Counted from the stretch's first letter, positions 1 to 5,481 are shown. The stretch: 5,738 nt of DNA from Hyphomicrobiales bacterium (GCA_012032065.1 JAAURV010000213.1:1-5738), one strand, 5' to 3'. Program-made: numbers and translations. Notes: generated from the letters alone by a model not told the origin.

Positions 1-713
1 TGCTTGAACTTGGCCGAACCGGTCAGATGTCGCTCTTCCTGATCATGGCGATTCTGGTGATGGCGCTCGTCGTCGTCACCTTCATCGTGATCATGGAGCG
101 CGCCCAGCGGAGACTGCTGATTCAGTATCCGAAGCGCCAGGTCGGCAACAAGATGTTCCAGGGCGACAGTTCGCATCTGCCGCTGAAGCTCAACACTTCG
201 GGCGTCATTCCGCCGATCTTCGCGTCGTCGCTGTTGTTGCTGCCGATCACGGTTGCAAACTTCACGAGGGGGCAGGGGCCGGATTGGCTCAATCAGTTAA
301 CCGCCGCTCTGGGACACGGACAGCCGTTGTTCCTTCTGCTGTACGCGGCGCTCATCATCTTTTTCGCGTTTTTCTACACGTCGATCATGTTCAATCCGAA
401 AGAGACCGCCGACAATCTCAAGAAGTATGGCGGCTTCGTTCCGGGCATCCGGCCGGGCGAAAGAACGGCGGAATACATCGACTATGTCCTGACGCGCGTA
501 ACCTGCATCGGCGCGGTCTATCTGACGATCGTCTGCCTGCTGCCGGAATTCCTCATCGGTTACACCGGCATGCCGTTCTATTTCGGGGGCACATCGCTAC
601 TGATCGTGGTGAGCGTCACCATGGACACGGTTGCGCAGCTTCAGGGCCATCTGCTGGCGCAGCAGTATGAAGGGCTGATCAAGCGCTCGAAACTTCGCGG
701 CAGCAAGCGATGA
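1..713 (+). CDS. secY: Protein translocase subunit SecY, C-terminal part (5' truncated by window edge)
   Basis: SecY is the channel-forming subunit of the SecYEG translocon in the inner membrane. It passes unfolded preproteins to the periplasm with SecA and inserts membrane proteins. The frame is open from the first base (first whole codon at position 3), so the gene begins outside the window; the ATG at 27 is internal. The 236 visible residues cover roughly the second half of the family's usual 430-450. Five hydrophobic segments lie at about residues 11-31, 66-86, 108-128, 161-182 and 192-212 and fit TM6 to TM10. Two SecY cytosolic loops are clear: the ERAQRRLLIQYPKRQ loop after TM6 and the FNPKETADNLKKYGG...GIRPGERTAEYID loop before TM9. 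Arg150 of the fragment matches the Arg of E. coli C5 (R357) needed for SecA-driven transport. The stop overlaps the adk start (ATGA, 710-713), so the two are probably translationally coupled. Confidence 0.97.
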   Translation, partial: LELGRTGQMSLFLIMAILVMALVVVTFIVIMERAQRRLLIQYPKRQVGNKMFQGDSSHLPLKLNTSGVIPPIFASSLLLLPITVANFTRGQGPDWLNQLTAALGHGQPLFLLLYAALIIFFAFFYTSIMFNPKETADNLKKYGGFVPGIRPGERTAEYIDYVLTRVTCIGAVYLTIVCLLPEFLIGYTGMPFYFGGTSLLIVVSVTMDTVAQLQGHLLAQQYEGLIKRSKLRGSKR

Positions 714-1361
714 ACATCATACTTCTTGGGCCGCCCGGGGCGGGGAAAGGCACCCAAGCCAAAATCGTGGAAGAGCGCCGGGGACTGAAACAACTCTCGA
801 CCGGAGATCTGCTGCGCGCGGCCGTATCCAAGGGTACCGAGCATGGCAAAAGGGCCAAGGCCGTCATGGATCGCGGCGATCTCGTATCCGACGACATCAT
901 CCTCAATATCGTGTCCGACCGCATGAATGAGCCAGACACCGCAAAGGGTGTCATCTTCGACGGCTTCCCTCGCAATCCCGCTCAGGCCAAAGCCCTTGAC
1001 GAGATGCTGGACCGGCGCGGGCTGAAGCTCGACACGGTAGTGGAGATTAAGGCCGGGCGACGAAACGCTGGTCGAGCGCATCACCGGCCGCTACACCTGC
1101 AAGTCGTGCGGCAAGGGTTATCACGACCGGTTCGAGAAACCGAAAAAGGATGGCGTCTGCGACGTCTGCGGCGGCACGGAGTTCGTCCGCCGCGCCGACG
1201 ACAACGAAAAGACCGTGCGCGACCGGTTGGAGGTCTACAACCGCCAGACGGCTCCGCTCATCGACTACTACTCCGCGAAGGGGAAACTGCGCAGCGTGGA
1301 CGGCATGGCCGAAATCGGCGAGGTCACTCGCCAGATCGAGGGTGTGCTGGCGGAATTCTGA
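710..1361 (+). CDS. adk: Adenylate kinase, interrupted by a one-base frameshift near 1055
   Basis: Adenylate kinase interconverts ATP + AMP and 2 ADP in the cytosol and is normally essential. Residues 1-115 are read from the ATG at 710. They show the P-loop GPPGAGKGT (7-15, Lys13), the AMP-site STGDLLR (30-36) and DGFPR (84-88). After EIKA (ending at 1054) the reading jumps by +1. From 1056 the other frame gives GDETLVERITGRYTC and onward, ending at TGA 1359-1361. Dropping one G of the GGG at 1055-1057 gives a 216-residue protein with Cys130, Cys133, Cys150 and Cys153, the spacing of the zinc-binding LID in long-form kinases. Left uncorrected, the first frame runs to 1513 as a 267-residue chimera lacking the LID and C-terminal core. 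The second frame is closed upstream by TAG at 1038-1040, so the shift must lie after that. No clear Shine-Dalgarno is seen; the start lies inside the secY stop. A sequencing indel is the likeliest cause. Confidence 0.9.
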
Positions 1362-1384
1362 CTATTTTGGCGGTGAGGTTCGGG

Positions 1385-1413
1385 TTGACGCGCAAGCGAT
1401 TCCAGCCTATTCC
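1385..1413 (+). promoter_or_regulatory. Possible sigma-70-type promoter upstream of rpsM
   Basis: TTGACG (1385-1390) is close to the alphaproteobacterial -35 consensus. It is followed after 17 bases by TATTCC (1408-1413), which matches the -10 consensus at only three positions. It lies 24 bases after the adk stop and about 145 bases before rpsM, a sensible place for an internal promoter of the alpha-operon part. The weak -10 keeps this tentative. Confidence 0.3.
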
Positions 1414-1450
1414 CCACGCCAATTCTGGTCATCACTCGGGCTGGCTTTGG

Positions 1451-1465
1451 GGAGGTCACTCCTCC
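1451..1465 (+). other. Small perfect hairpin in the rpsM leader
   Basis: GGAGG and CCTCC form a perfect 5-bp GC-rich stem around the loop TCACT. No T-run follows, so it is not a standard intrinsic terminator. The overlapping CTCCT (1459-1463) is also complementary to the rpsM ribosome-binding site AGGAG (1546-1550), so alternative pairing is conceivable but rests on five bases. Confidence 0.35.
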
Positions 1466-1557
1466 GGGCGCGGCCTTGCGTCATTGGGGGCCTTTTCAGG
1501 GTTTTGCAGATGACATCGAAATTTGGCGTAAGCCATTGGATTGTTAGGAGAAAATAA

Positions 1558-1926
1558 GTGGCCCGTATTGCAGGCGTCAACATACCGACCAACAAGCGCG
1601 CGGTCATCGCACTGCGCTACATTCATGGCATCGGGCCGGTCAACGCAGTCGAAATCTGCGACAAGGTGAAAATCCCGCACTCGAAGCGGGTCAATGAGCT
1701 GAGCGACGCCGAAGTCTTGGCGATCCGAGAGGTCATCGATCGCGATTACACCGTCGAAGGCGATTTGCGGCGCGAAGTCTCGGTCAACATCAAGCGTCTG
1801 ACCGATCTCGGCTGCTACCGGGGCCTTAGGCACCGCAAGGGCCTTCCGGTTCGTGGTCAGCGCACACATACCAATGCAAGGACCCGTAAGGGTCCGGCCA
1901 AGGCAATCGCCGGCAAGAAGAAGTAA
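1558..1926 (+). CDS. rpsM: 30S ribosomal protein S13
   Basis: S13 sits in the head of the 30S subunit, contacts the P-site tRNA through its C-terminal tail and forms inter-subunit bridges. The 122-residue product is the usual length. It has the N-terminal MARIAGVNIPTNKR segment, the helix-two-turns-helix region containing YIHGIGP and AVEIC, and the basic tail GLRHRKGLPVRGQRTHTNAR ending in KGPAKAIAGKKK. Translation starts with GTG at 1558, chosen because AGGAG (1546-1550) lies seven bases upstream and the protein begins exactly at the family's conserved N-terminus. It opens the rpsM-rpsK-rpoA-rplQ block, with only 12 bases to rpsK. In many bacteria rpsD (S4) lies in this operon and feeds back on it. 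No rpsD is present here, so that control is not expected in the same form. Confidence 0.98.
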   Translation: MARIAGVNIPTNKRAVIALRYIHGIGPVNAVEICDKVKIPHSKRVNELSDAEVLAIREVIDRDYTVEGDLRREVSVNIKRLTDLGCYRGLRHRKGLPVRGQRTHTNARTRKGPAKAIAGKKK

Positions 1927-1938
1927 GGGTTCGGGCAC

Positions 1939-2334
1939 ATGGCAAAAGAAGCAACTGCGGCACGTCCGCGCCGCAAGGAACGCAAGAATATTTCGTCGGG
2001 CCTCGTGCACGTGAACGCGTCGTTCAACAACACGATGATCACCGTGACCGACGTTCAGGGCAACACCATTGTCTGGGCGTCCGCCGGCAAGCTCGGCTTC
2101 AAGGGCTCGCGCAAGTCGACGCCTTATGCGGCGCAGGTTGCCGCCGAGCAGGTGGGCAAAGCCGCCATGGAGCATGGCATGCGCACCGTCGAAGTCGAGG
2201 TTTCGGGACCGGGTTCGGGCCGCGAGTCGGCGCTGCGCGCGCTCCAGGCTTGCGGTTTGCAGGTGACGTCGATTCGCGATGTGACGCCCATTCCGCATAA
2301 TGGTTGCCGGCCGCCGAAGCGCCGCCGGGTGTGA
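1939..2334 (+). CDS. rpsK: 30S ribosomal protein S11
   Basis: S11 lies on the platform of the 30S subunit near the E site and helps shape the mRNA-binding cleft. The 131-residue product has a basic N-terminal extension (RPRRKERKNI). The conserved core follows: GLVHVNASFNNTMITVTD, the SAGKLGFKGSRKSTPYAAQ loop, VSGPGSGRESALRAL, and the C-terminal TPIPHNGCRPPKRRRV, which is nearly invariant in bacteria. The ATG at 1939 follows rpsM by 12 bases. A weak AAGGG at 1925-1929 overlaps the rpsM stop, which points to coupled translation. The length and sequence are normal and nothing is missing. Confidence 0.98.
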   Translation: MAKEATAARPRRKERKNISSGLVHVNASFNNTMITVTDVQGNTIVWASAGKLGFKGSRKSTPYAAQVAAEQVGKAAMEHGMRTVEVEVSGPGSGRESALRALQACGLQVTSIRDVTPIPHNGCRPPKRRRV

Positions 2335-2352
2335 CGCGTTAGTCAGGGTGTG

Positions 2353-2370
2353 GCCCGGTCTTTTCCGGGC
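2353..2370 (+). other. Intercistronic hairpin between rpsK and rpoA
   Basis: GCCCGG (2353-2358) and CCGGGC (2365-2370) form a perfect 6-bp stem around TCTTTT, extendable by two G-T pairs. A second hairpin, CCGCG-TTA-CGCGG, follows at 2397-2409. Neither has a downstream T-run, and rpoA follows at 2442. These look like mRNA-stabilising, processing or pausing structures, not terminators. Confidence 0.4.
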
Positions 2371-2441
2371 TGGTGGATACAAGCAAGAACCGGAGCCCGC
2401 GTTACGCGGAACAAGGTCCGGACGAGAGACGGGAAGCTGAC

Positions 2442-3464
2442 ATGCACGTAAATCAGAAGAACTGGCAGGAACTCATTCGCCCCAACAAGCTCGACGTTCA
2501 AACGGGCCGCGACCGCAGGCGCGTGGCGACCGTTGTTGCCGAGCCCCTGGAGAGGGGCTTCGGAACAACGCTGGGCAATGCGCTCCGCCGCATTCTATTA
2601 TCTTCGCTCCAAGGCGCCGCGGTGACATCGGTGCAAATCGATGGCGTGCTGCACGAGTTCTCGTCCATCGCGGGTGTGCGCGAGGACGTGACGGACATCG
2701 TCCTCAACATCAAGGAAATCGCGCTTGCCATGCATGCGGATGGCCCCAAGCGCGTGACGCTGCGCAAGGAAGGCCCAGGCGTTGTTCGCGCCGGCGACAT
2801 TCAGCAGACCGGCGACATCCAGATTCTCAACCCCGAGCACGTGATCTGCACGCTGGACGAGGGCGCGGAAGTGCGCATGGAGTTCACGGTCACGAACGGC
2901 AAGGGCTATGTGCCGTCCGAGCGTAACCGCCCGGAGGATGCGCCTATCGGACTCATCCCGGTCGACTCGATCTATAGCCCGGTGAAGCGCGTGTCCTATC
3001 GCATCGAGAACACCCGCGAGGGTCAGATCCTCGACTACGACAAGTTGATCATGACGGTCGAAACCGACGGCTCCATGACGCCGGAAGATGCGGTTGCCTA
3101 TGCCGCCCGCATCCTGCAGGACCAGCTCACGGTCTTTATCAATTTCGCCGAACCGTCGAAGGTCATCCACGAGGAAGCCCGCCCCGAACTCGAGTTCAAC
3201 GCGGCGCTGCTCAAGAAGGTGGACGAACTCGAGCTTTCTGTGCGTTCCGCGAACTGCCTGAAGAACGACAACATCGTCTATATCGGCGATCTCATCCAGA
3301 AGTCGGAAGCGGAGATGCTGCGCACGCCGAACTTCGGACGCAAGTCGCTCAACGAGATCAAGGAAGTTCTGGCGCAAATGGGCCTTCACCTCGGCATGGA
3401 AGTGCCGAACTGGCCGCCCGAGAACATCGACGAACTCGCCAAGAAATTCGAAACACACTATTGA
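2442..3464 (+). CDS. rpoA: DNA-directed RNA polymerase subunit alpha
   Basis: The alpha subunit dimerises to nucleate assembly of core RNA polymerase, and its C-terminal domain contacts UP elements and activators. The start chosen is the ATG at 2442: GGGAAG (2431-2436) lies five bases upstream and the product begins MHVNQKNWQELIRPNKL as in relatives. A GTG at 2373 in the same frame would add 23 unconserved residues that overlap the intercistronic hairpin. The 340 residues match the family length. The N-terminal domain has EPLERGFGTTLGNALRRILL (34-53) for dimerisation, HEFSSIAGVREDVTDI, and NRPEDAPIGLIPVDS. After a linker, the C-terminal domain has the DNA-contact stretch RSANCLKND (Arg268, Asn271, equivalent to E. 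coli R265 and N268) and NFGRKSLNEIKEVL (297-310). It ends in a typical alphaproteobacterial WPPENIDELAKKFE tail. No residue known to be essential is missing. Confidence 0.98.
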   Translation: MHVNQKNWQELIRPNKLDVQTGRDRRRVATVVAEPLERGFGTTLGNALRRILLSSLQGAAVTSVQIDGVLHEFSSIAGVREDVTDIVLNIKEIALAMHADGPKRVTLRKEGPGVVRAGDIQQTGDIQILNPEHVICTLDEGAEVRMEFTVTNGKGYVPSERNRPEDAPIGLIPVDSIYSPVKRVSYRIENTREGQILDYDKLIMTVETDGSMTPEDAVAYAARILQDQLTVFINFAEPSKVIHEEARPELEFNAALLKKVDELELSVRSANCLKNDNIVYIGDLIQKSEAEMLRTPNFGRKSLNEIKEVLAQMGLHLGMEVPNWPPENIDELAKKFETHY

Positions 3465-3465
3465 G

Positions 3466-3479
3466 AGGCCCGGCGGCCT
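3466..3479 (+). other. Small hairpin between rpoA and rplQ
   Basis: AGGCC (3466-3470) and GGCCT (3475-3479) pair perfectly around CGGC, starting two bases after the rpoA stop. There is no T-run, and the rplQ ribosome-binding site GAGGAG (3491-3496) follows. It may be a processing or stabilising element. A stem this short is easy to find by chance in GC-rich DNA. Confidence 0.3.
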
Positions 3480-3502
3480 AGCCGGAGTTTGAGGAGACAG
3501 TC

Positions 3503-3931
3503 ATGCGTCATGGTTTCAGGGGCCGCCGCTTCAACCGCACGGCGGAGCATCGCACGTCGATGTTCGCCAACATGTCGGCCGCCCTCATCAAGCACGAGCA
3601 GATCGTGACGACGCTGCCGAAGGCCAAGGATTTGCGCCCGGTGGTTGAAAAGCTGGTGACACTCGCCAAAAAGGGCGGACTTCATGCCCGCCGTCAGGCG
3701 ATCTCGCAGGTGCGCGACGAGGCGCAGGTCAAGAAGCTGTTTGGCGTTCTCGCCACGCGCTACAAGGAGCGCAATGGCGGCTATCTCCGCATCATGAAGG
3801 CGGGTTTCCGTCATGGCGACTCCGCACCCATGGCTGTCATTGAGTTCGTCGATCGTGATGTGAACGAGAAGGGCAAAGACTCCGGCCCGGTCGCTGCAAA
3901 GGCGGAAGCCGAGCAAGCCGCCGTAGCGTAA
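3503..3931 (+). CDS. rplQ: 50S ribosomal protein L17
   Basis: L17 binds 23S rRNA near the peptide exit tunnel of the 50S subunit. The ATG at 3503 follows GAGGAG (3491-3496) by six bases, the strongest ribosome-binding site in the window. The 142-residue product has the invariant start MRHGFRGRRFNRTAEHR. It continues with MFANMSAALIKHEQIVTTLP, KAKDLRPVVEKLVTLAKKG, GGYLRIMKAGFRHGD, and MAVIEFVDRDVNEKGKDSGP. A short Ala/Glu-rich tail extends the protein beyond the E. coli length (127) and is common in alphaproteobacteria. It is the last gene of the ribosomal cluster. Its stop codon lies in the loop of a strong hairpin (3917-3947) that probably ends or stabilises the transcript. Confidence 0.98.
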   Translation: MRHGFRGRRFNRTAEHRTSMFANMSAALIKHEQIVTTLPKAKDLRPVVEKLVTLAKKGGLHARRQAISQVRDEAQVKKLFGVLATRYKERNGGYLRIMKAGFRHGDSAPMAVIEFVDRDVNEKGKDSGPVAAKAEAEQAAVA

Positions 3932-3947
3932 GCCGGCTACGGGCGGC
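3917..3947 (+). terminator. Probable end-of-operon hairpin spanning the rplQ stop codon
   Basis: GCCGCCGTAGC (3917-3927) pairs with the segment at 3936-3947 over 11 bp, with one bulged G in the right arm and an eight-base loop. The rplQ TAA (3929-3931) is in the loop. No T-tract follows (the next bases are TGTCCTCAAG), so it is not a textbook intrinsic terminator. Position and stem strength suggest a transcript 3' end or a Rho or processing barrier. A transcript continuing into the LuxR gene cannot be excluded. Confidence 0.5.
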
Positions 3948-4160
3948 TGTCCTCAAGAACACGACGATTTGGCGCTTGACCGTTGCGCTTCCGCGCTTTT
4001 GGTATCGCGCGAAGTATGCTCTTGTGAGTCTTGGCGGCGGCGATTTGGCCGATGGCGCGGGTTATGCATGGCCGTGTTTTGTGCGGCGCTTCCGCGGCCT
4101 TTGGCGGGTTTGTGAAAAGCGTTCGAGTCTCGAAACTGGACGGTGCTCCCAGAACTGCGA
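3948..4160. other. Intergenic region between rplQ and the LuxR-type gene, no gene seen
   Basis: I find no supportable coding sequence here; the short open frames have no recognisable product or ribosome-binding site. Visible structure: an 11-base direct repeat GCGCTTCCGCG at 3985-3995 and 4086-4096, each followed by a CTTTGG-like stretch; a nine-base CGATTTGGC repeat at 3965-3973 and 4041-4049; and a 13-base inverted repeat at 4122-4134. TTGACC at 3976-3981 resembles a -35 element but has no -10 at 16-18 bases. The region presumably holds the promoter of the downstream regulator, which I cannot place. Confidence 0.5.
4122..4134. promoter_or_regulatory. Inverted repeat upstream of the LuxR-type gene, candidate operator
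   Basis: TTCGAG-T-CTCGAA is a perfect 6-1-6 inverted repeat ending 26 bases before the ATG at 4161. Its symmetry suits a dimeric regulator. It is shorter than the classic 18-20 bp lux box and does not carry the usual CTG...CAG ends. It could also fold as a hairpin in the 5' leader of the mRNA. Confidence 0.3.
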
Positions 4161-4883
4161 ATGTTAACGCATTTCGACATATTCGGCGAAATCTCGCGGC
4201 CATTCTCGTCGTCCAGCGAATCCGCGAGCTATCTTGCGACGGCGCGCGACAGGTTCCAGGTGCTCAATCTGTCATATTGGTTCCTGGGCCGGTCCCAGCA
4301 TACGCCTGATAAGCTGACCTGGCTCTCGACCTACGACGAGCGCTACATGAACACCTACATGAAGCAGACGACGCCGCTGGGCGATCCGGCTTTCGAAGTT
4401 TGTTTCCACCGCCTGCTGCCGCTCGACTGGGCCGAACTGCGGGACTCGAACGAGACCGTCATTCACATGCAGGAGACGGCCGAGCAGTTCGGCATCGGCA
4501 AACAAGGCATCTCGTTCCCGATCCGCGATCCGGGTTTTGGCGAAGCCATGTTCTCGGTCAATTTCCAATGCGACGACGGCGAGTGGTCGAGCGTCCGGAC
4601 CGAGCTTGCCAGCACCTTCCACCTCTTCGCGCACTATTTCCACTTGCGCATGAAGGACCTGATCCTCAGCAACCCGGAGAACCGCAACTACGATCTTTCC
4701 CCTCGCGAGCGCGAGGTGCTGCGCTGGGCGGCGGAGGGAAAGACGGCTTGGGAGACGGCGCGGCTTCTCAATGTGAGCGAACGCGCAATCCGGCTTTATA
4801 CCGAGAACGCGATTTCGAAGCTCAACGCCAAAACCAAGACCCAAGCCGTGGCGATCGCGGTCAAGAACGCCATCATTCACTAA
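4161..4883 (+). CDS. LuxR-family transcriptional regulator with autoinducer-binding domain (LuxR solo)
   Basis: A two-domain cytosolic regulator of the quorum-sensing LuxR type, 240 residues from the ATG at 4161. A GTG at 4143 would add six residues, and neither start has a convincing ribosome-binding site. Residues about 20-165 form an autoinducer-binding domain. With a constant offset of five from TraR numbering, Tyr66 (Y61), Asp75 (D70), Pro76 (P71) and Trp90 (W85) are kept and a Gly aligns in GISFPI, but the usual Trp57 is Tyr62. Residues about 177-240 form a GerE helix-turn-helix: LSPREREVLRWAAEGKT holds the invariant Glu183, Leu187 and Gly193 and the WxAxGKT signature typical of AHL-type members. 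The recognition helix is near SERAIRLYTENAISKL. No luxI-type synthase is in the window, so it probably answers a signal made elsewhere, which may not be an ordinary AHL. A possible operator lies upstream. Confidence 0.93.
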   Translation: MLTHFDIFGEISRPFSSSSESASYLATARDRFQVLNLSYWFLGRSQHTPDKLTWLSTYDERYMNTYMKQTTPLGDPAFEVCFHRLLPLDWAELRDSNETVIHMQETAEQFGIGKQGISFPIRDPGFGEAMFSVNFQCDDGEWSSVRTELASTFHLFAHYFHLRMKDLILSNPENRNYDLSPREREVLRWAAEGKTAWETARLLNVSERAIRLYTENAISKLNAKTKTQAVAIAVKNAIIH

Positions 4884-4891
4884 AGCAGTTT

Positions 4892-4911
4892 CCGAAAGGC
4901 TTCTCTTTCGG
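4892..4911 (+). other. Hairpin between the LuxR-type gene and the membrane-protein gene
   Basis: CCGAAAG (4892-4898) and CTTTCGG (4905-4911) pair perfectly over 7 bp around GCTTCT, nine bases after the LuxR-type stop (4881-4883). No T-run follows, and the next gene's GGAG lies only 11 bases further on. It could be a partial terminator or attenuator between two co-transcribed genes, or a decayed copy of a small palindromic repeat. Confidence 0.4.
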
Positions 4912-4932
4912 GTGTGATAGCCGGAGATCAGC

Positions 4933-5481
4933 GTGGTGGATGGAGTGAAACGGACCAGTCCCGCACAAGCGCGCGAATTTGCGCTTGAGAAATACCGCCA
5001 CGATCGCAGGCATGAAGTCGAGCTCAACAAGGCAACGCTTCAATACGAACTCGAAAGCCTCAGGATTCTCTCCTATCTGAACGGCGGCGCGGCTGCACTT
5101 TATCTTGGCCTTGTCAGCTCTCTTGCCAAACAATCCGCGGCGCTCGATCTTGCCTGCCATGCAGCGCCAGTCGTTGCCTGGGCCATCGGCCTCTTTGCCG
5201 CGGCTCTCGCGATCTGGCAGATGTACGAAGCGCAGGTCGGATACACGCAAGCCTACCACCGGCGCCGCAGGGCCGAAGAAAAGCGGCGTCTCGAAGGGCA
5301 CCAAGCCTACGTGACTGTCACGGATCCCAAAAAGACCGCGGAACAGTACGATGAGTGGGCGAGCGAGGCAGCCGGCAAAGCCAATCGCAATAAGTCTTAC
5401 GCCAAGATGTTCGCCCTCGCCTCCGTTCTCATGTTTTGCGCCGGGCTGCTGACCGCCCTAATGGCCCTGACCACCCGTTAA
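4933..5481 (+). CDS. Hypothetical three-helix membrane protein with charged helical domains
   Basis: I do not recognise this 182-residue protein. The GTG at 4933 is chosen because GGAG (4923-4926) lies six bases upstream; GTG at 4936 or 4945 is possible. Residues 10-44 are highly charged and probably helical, perhaps coiled coil (EKYRHDRRHEVELNKATLQY). Hydrophobic segments lie at about 45-65, 77-97 and 158-177. The 60 residues between the second and third are charged, with HRRRRAEEKRR near 109-119 followed by an acidic stretch. By the positive-inside rule the N-terminus and the 98-157 loop are cytosolic, with only a short outer loop and a short outer C-terminus. There is no signal peptide, catalytic motif or metal-site pattern. 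It follows the LuxR-type gene by 49 bases on the same strand and may be its co-transcribed partner or target. The layout loosely recalls small membrane effector or stress proteins, but no family assignment is justified. Confidence 0.75.
   Translation: MVDGVKRTSPAQAREFALEKYRHDRRHEVELNKATLQYELESLRILSYLNGGAAALYLGLVSSLAKQSAALDLACHAAPVVAWAIGLFAAALAIWQMYEAQVGYTQAYHRRRRAEEKRRLEGHQAYVTVTDPKKTAEQYDEWASEAAGKANRNKSYAKMFALASVLMFCAGLLTALMALTTR

Larger units (their letters stand above)
1362..1557 (+). promoter_or_regulatory. adk-rpsM intergenic leader (196 bases, no gene)
   Basis: This is the longest gap inside the ribosomal cluster here; the other junctions are a 4-base overlap or gaps of 12, 107 and 38 bases. 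I see no credible coding sequence: the open frames crossing it are tails of the shifted adk frame. It holds a possible promoter (1385-1413), a small perfect hairpin (1451-1465) and the rpsM ribosome-binding site AGGAG at 1546-1550, seven bases before the GTG start. It may be the 5' leader of a separate rpsM-rpsK-rpoA-rplQ transcript. That role is inferred from its size and position. Confidence 0.5.

Noticed and set aside
1471..1494. Possible terminator in the adk-rpsM gap: GGCC...GGCC followed by TTTT
   Set aside because: The stem is only four base pairs with a long loop and the T-run is four bases, too weak to support.
1062..1513. C-terminal extension of adk if the first frame is read through to 1513
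   Set aside because: After 1055 this frame loses all adenylate kinase similarity while the neighbouring frame keeps it to TGA 1359-1361, so the extension is an artefact of the frameshift.
1456..2382. Long minus-strand open frame across rpsM and rpsK
   Set aside because: It is antisense to two highly conserved ribosomal genes, rich in Arg and His as expected for a shadow of GC-rich coding DNA, and encodes no recognisable protein.
2373..2441. Upstream GTG start for rpoA at 2373, adding 23 residues
   Set aside because: The added residues are not conserved in RpoA, there is no ribosome-binding site, and the ATG at 2442 has GGGAAG at good spacing and the family N-terminus.
2598..3458. 286-residue minus-strand open frame antisense to rpoA
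   Set aside because: It lies wholly inside rpoA on the opposite strand and its composition is that of a mirrored coding frame, with no motif.
3976..4309. Short plus-strand open frames (63 and 92 residues) in and beyond the rplQ-LuxR gap
   Set aside because: No ribosome-binding sites, no recognisable motifs, and they run into the LuxR-type gene in other frames.
4272..5030. 252-residue minus-strand open frame antisense to the LuxR-type gene
   Set aside because: The plus-strand frame has a clear LuxR domain structure with invariant residues; the minus frame shows no domain.
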